Below are positions 57,645 to 64,000 of a stretch of DNA of 64,000 nt, in pieces. Made by a program: the position numbers and the translations under genes. Origin of the DNA: Sphaeramia orbicularis (Eukaryota > Chordata > Actinopteri > Kurtiformes > Apogonidae); the NCBI RefSeq assembly GCF_902148855.1, contig NC_043970.1, positions 18,950,647 to 19,014,646 on the forward strand, read 5' to 3'. Each line of letters begins with the position of its first letter. Positions within the stretch are counted from its first letter, which is position 1. A model generated the notes under the pieces. The model was not told where the DNA came from. It saw nothing but the letters and a program-made list of their open reading frames with translations, and ran no database searches.

Positions 57645-60070
57645 GATGTAATGAATGACTGTGAGGAACAATGAGGATACGGTAACATTCACTTAATTAA
57701 TACAAATAACAAACAGAAACAACATTAAACTGAAGCAGCAACAAAATGCCACCATGTATCAACAGCATTTGTTAGACTCTCCTAATGTCTTAGACAACGA
57801 TTCAACAAACTGTCAAAGAGTTTGAAACACTTCATGAGTGTGGCGTTTTTAAAAGCCCTTGGATTTGGAGTTAGATTTGTTTAAAAGGGTCATATTTTGC
57901 TAAACCCACTTTTATTAGTCTTTGGTACATTTATTTGTGTATTTGGACCCTAATAGTTCAAAAAGTTTGAATTTGAACCCTCCAGGTGCTGCAAAGCTAT
58001 CTTTATATTCATTTTGGCAAAAATCGAGTGGATTTCTACAACCTGTTTTAATTCCTGCTTAATTTGTTACGTCTGTAACTAGTTACGTCATAACATTTGC
58101 ACATATAAGGCCAAGACTTCCAAAAAGCATTTCTTCGAGTACGACATAATTGTTTGTCAGCAGCAATGGTTGTAGTCCATGCTGAAAATATGTCCAAACT
58201 TCGAGCCAGTTACCTAAAATGTTCAGAGCAGCACAGCCAACCACCTGCAGGGGGTGGGGCATGAAGTGGCTCATTTGCATTTAAAGGGCCAGCGCTCAAA
58301 ACGACCTTTCTGGTGTCATTACTCAGAAGATGGACCTGCGGAGTTGAATTAATGAAGAATTCAGACCCAAGTATAGCATTTACAGTTTATGTAGACCACA
58401 GGGAAATGTTTTAAAATGCATAATTCCATTTAAAAAAGCAAAATATCGCTCCTTTAATACAGACATTGAGTTTTGTCATATTCCAGTTTTTCGCCTTCAA
58501 GCTGATCATCAGCACCAGTGAATCAGATGTGATACAGTGTCCAGGGGCTACACCTGCTCTTTTATTTCCCATCATGCAGCTGTGTGAGATCCAGGGGATC
58601 GTGGGTAACAGCCTGAAGGTGAGATGATGAGCAGCAGGAGGTAAATGTCACCTGTGAAACATCAAGATTGTGTGCAGAGAAATAAAGTGCAGATACTGAA
58701 GAACAGCAGTATCTGACGCTGAAGGATGAACACAAACACTTAGTTCCATATGTATTTGGACAGGGACACAAACATTGTAATTTGCCTCTATAGACCACCA
58801 CAGTGGATCTGAAATAAAACAGTTAAGATGAGAGTGAAGTGTGGACTTTCAGCTTGAATTCAATGGGTTTAACAAAACTGTTGCATTAACTATAATAAAA
58901 ATAATAAAAAAAAAACCTTTTACAATAATCAGCCAAGTCAAGAACACACTTCATGAACCACTGGGAACATTCAAAAACATAAAGGCCACATTAAAATTTG
59001 ACCAAAAAAAAAAAAAAGGATTTTTTAAAACAAATTAAACCAAGACTCAACTTACATTAGAAATATGGTACAAGTAAAGTCTGGGAAAGGAGAGGAACAG
59101 GGAGACTTTGGGTCTTATCACCTTAAACCCAGTAATTCCTCTGGTACTTCACTGTGTCACTTTACTGATTCCACTGTGTTGTTTTATTCATTCTGTCCAA
59201 CCCCTGCTGCTTAGAGTCACAGTGTATGTTCACAGTTATATTGTATGTTTATAGCTGTTTTCTGTTCTATATTTTTCTATGTTCCTTATGTCACCAGGGG
59301 CTTTAGAGTGTTGTAATTAAGTTTTTCTGTATTTGCTCTGCACATGGCAAAATGACAAGATAAGCTAACTTTGACAGCTCATGATCCAAAATACCATGGA
59401 TTTCCTTTCTGATCTGGTATTGAGAAAAATTCAGGTTGGTATCGGTGATCCTGATCCGATACTGATACTTTGTACAAATGCACTTAATGTCTGGAAAATC
59501 TAAAAAAAAAAAAAAACTTTCATTTGCTCATTTTGATTTTGTGTGAATGACGGTGTTTAGAAGGCTCAGATAAACAACTCTTTTATTCACAAGCGAAAAC
59601 TTCACTGTACAGACAGAAACCAGAGATGGGAGGGTCTAGATCCCTGCCTGATCCCTAAAGTACCAGACTCCGGTGGGTCTTCCTGTAGGTGGGTGGTACA
59701 CAGACTGGTGATGCAATGATGCTCCTTTCAGACTGAACCCACCCCCCAGATCTGGATTCAGGACAGGTCTTCAGTGCCCCTAACCTGGGTGAGGTGAGGT
59801 CATTTCATCATGATCGTTCTTAAAACCTGCCAACCTGGACCTAAAAACACAGCTCCAAGGATCAGATGTAATAAAATCATTTGATCCCCTTTCTGAACCT
59901 GCATCTGACCCCTCATCTGTTATTTTTATGTTTTATATTTATATAATGCTTCGGTATCTCCTCAGACTTGCATTTACATCTGTCCTCACAGATCTGATCA
60001 TGTGTTCATCTCTAATGCAACGTCTGAACACACCCAGGAAGCTTTGAGGACACGTTTAGATCTAATCACA
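57645..60070. other. No gene recognised
   Basis: Intergenic. A donor-like GTGAG follows an open stretch at about 58577-58618 but no partner exon was found. Poly-A tracts at 58910 and 59005; nothing else supportable. Confidence 0.4.
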
Positions 60071-60555
60071 TTAACCCATAAAGATCCAGTGCTACTTTTG
60101 TGGCAGTTCCCAAATTCATTTTTGTCTCTTGGTCTCCCATGGTCATCAGATATGACCCATGTGGATGTTCAGAGGCTCTGTAGTGAACATGGAAGCACTG
60201 TCATTTTGTACAACATTGATTCACCACTAAAACCCATGGAGTTGGATCAATGACAGTGGATGGAGACACTTGTTTTTTATGTTCACTTAATGATATGTTT
60301 GCTGAAAAAGTCACTTTTTCTTCAGTTTTCTCTGTTTCTGGTATAATAACCCTCAACTTCAATCTGAGCTCTTATGAACATCTACATAATCAGCAAATCA
60401 AACATAGGAAAAAAACATGTTTTACACTGAAAAAAAGAAAAATAAGGAGGATAATATTACTATCAATGGTGATAAATCACTTAAGAAAGGTTAAATATAG
60501 AGAAAAATGAATTTGGGAACTGACATAAAAGTAGCACTGGGTCTTTATGGGTTAA
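60071..60555. mobile_element. piggyBac-like MITE, family A (copy 6), best preserved
   Basis: Long inverted repeats: TTAACCCATAAAGATCCAGT through CAGTTCCCAAATTCATTTT against the inverse AAATGAATTTGGGAACTGAC through CTGGGTCTTTATGGGTTAA, over about 55 bp. TTAA at both ends. 485 bp, non-coding. Confidence 0.87.
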
Positions 60556-60574
60556 TGTACTGATCATGTGGATT

Positions 60575-61160
60575 ACTATTACTATTTTAGGGATATGAAC
60601 CGAACATATTCATGCTAACTGTTCGTCAGATTTATCTGACCACTAGAGGGAGTAGTGAGTCACTCTGCAGATCTCCCATGGTGATGAAAACTAACACCAC
60701 AGGGCCTTGGACCCAAGTGTCAGGCTGTGACCAGATGGGATGAGAATCATTAAAACACAATTTGTAGAGTCAAAGAAAGTGATCAAATCTAGAAACACTG
60801 TTGTTGTTTTCACCACTGGACACAGCTTTCAAAGAAAAGAATGGAGTTTGATGATGAAATCATAGTGTTTGATTACCGGGGCTTCTGATAGTATAAAGTT
60901 GTGTGATGTTATTATCTTTGCTAAACTGGTCATTTGTAGATCAGTTCAGACTAAACTGTGACAGTTTTGACCTTGTTTGGATGATTCCAAATAGATCTTT
61001 AGTTCAGCAACTGACAATACAAACCTGCACTGAAAATGGAGGTGATTTGAAGTGTTTTGTGGCTGTTTTCTGTTTAAAATTAGAGCTAACAGTCATAATT
61101 TAAACTATCAGTTGATGCAGCATGTTAAGATTATAAGACATGTTATTTAGACTAACTTTA
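60575..61160 (+). repeat. Inverted duplicate block, right copy (LINE-free)
   Basis: Matches the minus strand of 19800-20970 without the LINE. CCAAATAGATCTTTAGTTCA shows the empty site. Divergence is moderate, with small indels. The ATG cassette at 60840 lacks the splice donor seen in the left copy. Confidence 0.7.
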
Positions 61161-62339
61161 AGGATAATGGACTGTGAGTTCCTGTTTAAAGAAGAAAACT
61201 CAGTGTCATAACATGTGTTTAAACAATGAGCTTTATGCTTTATTCAGTGGAAAATAATGTCTGTGTTTACATAATTATATAGTGTTGATTTGTTGGTGAT
61301 TTTGGTCCTAAGTGTGTTCTAGTACATAACTCCCCCCCACTGTTTAGAGTTTGGGAATATTACAATACTACATAGAACCCCTTTAAATATTGTCCTCACA
61401 CTCATTAATTTGCAGATTCTATTAAATATGAAAATCTATAAATTATTAGGCTTTGTGTACGGATACTGTGTTTAATTAACTATTAGTCATTATTTTCCTG
61501 ATCAGTGGATTGTTTCTGTGTGAACTGTAAAGGGTGAACAATGACATCATTAGTGCAAAGGGCCAATCAGGACACAATCCATGGTCACATGACAGTTTAA
61601 TATTTGACAGAACAGACTTTAAATACAACATGAAGCATAAATCATAAAAAAATACTAACACAAAGGCAACTTTACCCACAATGCACTGCTGGACTTTTGG
61701 CGCAAGTATGTATCTTTCTGTAGTTGTGAGGACGTACAGGTTTATGGACAGACCTCAAACGCCTCATCAGATGGTGTATTTAAAGCTCAGAGGCATCAGA
61801 ATACAAGAGAATTAAACTAAAACACTGAGTTCAGACTGATCTGGATTCACCAAACAGTTTCATAAACGCTTTAAATATGTGAATCACAAAAAAGCAAATT
61901 TGTCCATAAATGTGTTCTGCTTATTTTTTGCTGTTGTTTAACATCAAGTCCAATAAAACACTATGTGCGACAGAGAAATCGATAATTTGAAAAGATTATG
62001 TTTGATAAATAACCTCGTTGAAACACTTAGATGATAAACACTACAATAATACTATGAGCCCAATTTACCGCATGTAACAGAATGTCATTTTTATTTATTT
62101 CCTCTCATCAGTAAAACTAAACACACATTTTAAAGCTTTTGTTTTTGAAGCTAAATCTTGCCATCCTGTTTTTTTCTTGAACATTTTCAGCTTGTGTTCA
62201 ATTGTCTGAATTTACACAAAGTCAGCGTCATGTTTTGTGATGATGCTGAAATCAGCTTCAGTTGTTAAGTTTGTGATCAGACTGATGTTGTGGAGTCTGA
62301 ACTCAGCATTATGGGTAGGTTTGGTTTTTACCCTCAGTC
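61161..62339. other. No gene recognised
   Basis: AT-rich intergenic sequence without recognisable domains or repeat ends. Confidence 0.4.
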
Positions 62340-62515
62340 ACACTGGCTGCAGGGTATTGTTCGTCTGTCCGTCTGTCCAAAAACTTTGGCATGCACTGAT
62401 AAGTCAGGCTACTGGGTGGCAGTAGTGGGCCTGATAAGCCAGGCCAAGGGTTTTCAAGTGCACACACGTTATGTTTGTGTCAGTGAGTCCCACAAACACA
62501 GAAAGACCAGCATGT
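62340..62515. repeat. Fragment of the repeat seen at 15.84-16.59 kb
   Basis: GTCCAAAAACTTTGGCATGC and TTTTCAAGTGCACACACGTT parallel the sequences near 16560 and 15905. Short copy next to the terminal gene. Confidence 0.45.
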
Positions 62516-62525
62516 TGACATAGTT

Positions 62526-64000
62526 TTACTCCTCAGTCTCAAGGCCCTGCCCCTTCTCTGATTCCAACCCCTGTTCCTCCTCTTTCTCCTCCTCCTGCTC
62601 TTTTATCTCCTCCTCCTGCTCTTTTATCTCCTTCTCCTGCTCTGTTAGCTCCTCCTCCTGCTCCTTTGGCTCTTCGTCGTCCTTTAGCTCATCGTCCTTT
62701 AGTTCCTCCCCCTCTGCAGAGTTCCCGTTCCCGTTCTCTCCATCGTAGATGATGTCTTCAGGGTTTGGTGCAGGAGGACAAAAGTCTTCCTCGGGGAGAA
62801 TCTTCTGGAAGATCAACTCCGCCTATAGACAGACAGATGCTAAAAGTTAACATATATCTAAAGAGGCCAGTAAAACACAACCTAAAAGCAGATGACTTTT
62901 ATTTTAAATCATATCATAACAGATAGTCTTGGTTATGTAGATGTTCATTTAAATTCAGTACTTTCGTGTCTCACTTTATGAAATTGTTGCAGTCTTATGA
63001 AAAAACAACATTAAAGTGAAGACTATGGTCTCATTCCTCTGTGCACATACAGTATTTAAGGTCACAAGACATCTCAACAATGACAACTAATAAATAAATA
63101 ATAAAAAAGTTGCACATTTAAACCAAAGTGGTGGGCACTGTGGTTAACCCTTAGAGACCCATAACTATTTCTGTGGTGACTTTCAGATTAAGTCTTCTCT
63201 TCATCTAACCTTCCTTAAGTGATTTGTCACCATTTATCATTTTATCCTTTCTATTCTACTGTAAAAATCAGGTATTTTCCTATATTTACCTTACTGACAA
63301 TGTAGATGTTCATAAAAGTTCAGTGTAAATTCAAAGATTATCACATCAAAATGGAGAAAACTGAAGCAAAAGTGACTTTTCTAACTACATATAACATTAA
63401 CATAACTCTAAAAAAATGAGCATCTACAACCACTATCATTAATCGGTGAATCAGTGTTGTAGAAGATGACAGTGTTTCCAGGTTCACAACAGAGCCTCTA
63501 AATATCCAAATGCATCACATCTGATGACCATCAAAAGCTGAGAAACTGCATTTTCACTTACTTATTTTAATGTAGTAGTGGCTATTAGTATAGAAATATA
63601 ATCTTAAGTTTGAAGACTGAGCACTGAGTAAAAAGTTATTTAACATTTTAGATCAATAGATGCTTTTGGGTGCAGATAGCTCTTTATGTCTGAGGGTTAC
63701 AGTCTGGTTCTAAAAAACCACGCATATCAAGGTCAAACAGATTTTTTTTTATAAATTGTTGAAAAGGCACTATGAAGTCATTCATAACTCAAACCCATAG
63801 AAGCTAAACTTTTTCACCACTTTTGATGTATGTGAGACGTTTTTTGAGTTTTGGACCATGGTTGCCATATCAACAATGTGATTCTGGGAGGGGAGAAGAA
63901 TCCTTAGAGATTTTTAGTGGGTCATAATATTACCAGTATAATACATTGTCATGTAGATCTGTTACAAAAACCCTCACCTGTTTGATGGTGTGGTCATGAC
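62526..64000 (-). CDS. Unrecognised gene, last two exons (runs off right edge)
   Basis: The final coding exon 62526-62822 (98 aa and TAA) joins a partial exon 63978-64000 in phase 0 through CAG|GTGAGG and CTATAG|GCG. The joined reading is HDHTIKQ then [31 protein letters not shown], and about 65 residues dominated by Glu/Lys/Asp with imperfect EQE(E)EIKEQEEE repeats, ending ETEE. The acidic repeats probably form a charged helix or disordered tail. The first part looks like the end of a folded domain. I do not recognise the family; upstream exons lie outside the window. A family A MITE sits in the intron. Confidence 0.65.
63144..63699. mobile_element. piggyBac-like MITE, family A (copy 7), decayed
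   Basis: TTAACCCTTAGAGACCCATA at the left and CTCTTTATGTCTGAGGGTTA at the right, with the family interior between. Lies in the intron of the right-edge gene. Confidence 0.65.

Noticed and set aside
58560-58620. Exon-like stretch with ATG and donor GTGAGA
   Set aside because: No partner exon, no recognisable protein, and sits in a repeat-poor but gene-free spacer.
1-64000. CRISPR array, bacterial operons, tRNA or rRNA genes
   Set aside because: No spaced direct repeats or RNA gene structure found; splice-site gene structure and repeats are those of a vertebrate. The tRNA-like boxes belong to SINEs.

Overview
The window looks like a teleost fish chromosome. It has intron-containing genes with GT-AG junctions, a GIMAP cluster, an ARAP-type gene with many introns, and dense fish-style interspersed repeats: hAT, piggyBac-like and Tc1/mariner MITEs, Rex3/RTE-like and CR1/L2-like LINE pieces, tRNA-derived SINEs and a solo LTR. 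All gene models here were built by hand from splice signals and reading-frame phase. No database search was run.

Layout. 1-3.6 kb: simple repeats and nested MITEs. 3.67-4.42 kb (+): three exons of a small CD2/SLAM-like immunoglobulin receptor (one V-type domain, one membrane segment, a tyrosine-containing tail). 4.4-8.1 kb: LINE and hAT insertions. 8.1-13.7 kb (-): a complete four-exon GIMAP GTPase (308 aa) with a consensus interferon response element in intron 1. 14.3-14.9 kb: a solo LTR inside a degenerate MITE. 17.06-19.51 kb (+): a two-exon GIMAP gene whose exons each encode an AIG1 GTPase domain (465 aa, GIMAP8-like arrangement). 19.8-21.9 kb: an inverted copy of a block found again at 60.6-61.2 kb, split by a LINE. 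22.7-49.9 kb (-): 24 coding exons of an ARAP-family protein (1060 aa: Pro/Ala-rich repeat N-terminus, PH domains, ArfGAP, ankyrin-like segment, further PH, RhoGAP, acidic end). 50-62.5 kb: almost only transposable elements. 62.5-64 kb (-): the last two exons of an unrecognised gene with a very acidic C-terminus, running off the right edge.

How it fits together. The CD2/SLAM-like receptor and the two GIMAP genes suggest an immune, lymphocyte-related neighbourhood. The ARAP-like protein would couple Arf and Rho GTPase turn-off at membranes carrying phosphoinositides. There is no evidence in the sequence that these genes act in one pathway. The most unusual features are the compact ARAP (no SAM, RA or C-terminal PH seen) with an IPSLAG repeat region, the double-AIG1 gene, a long-TIR transposon carrying a transposase-like ORF I cannot assign, and an inverted 0.6 kb duplication whose one copy preserves the empty site of a LINE insertion.
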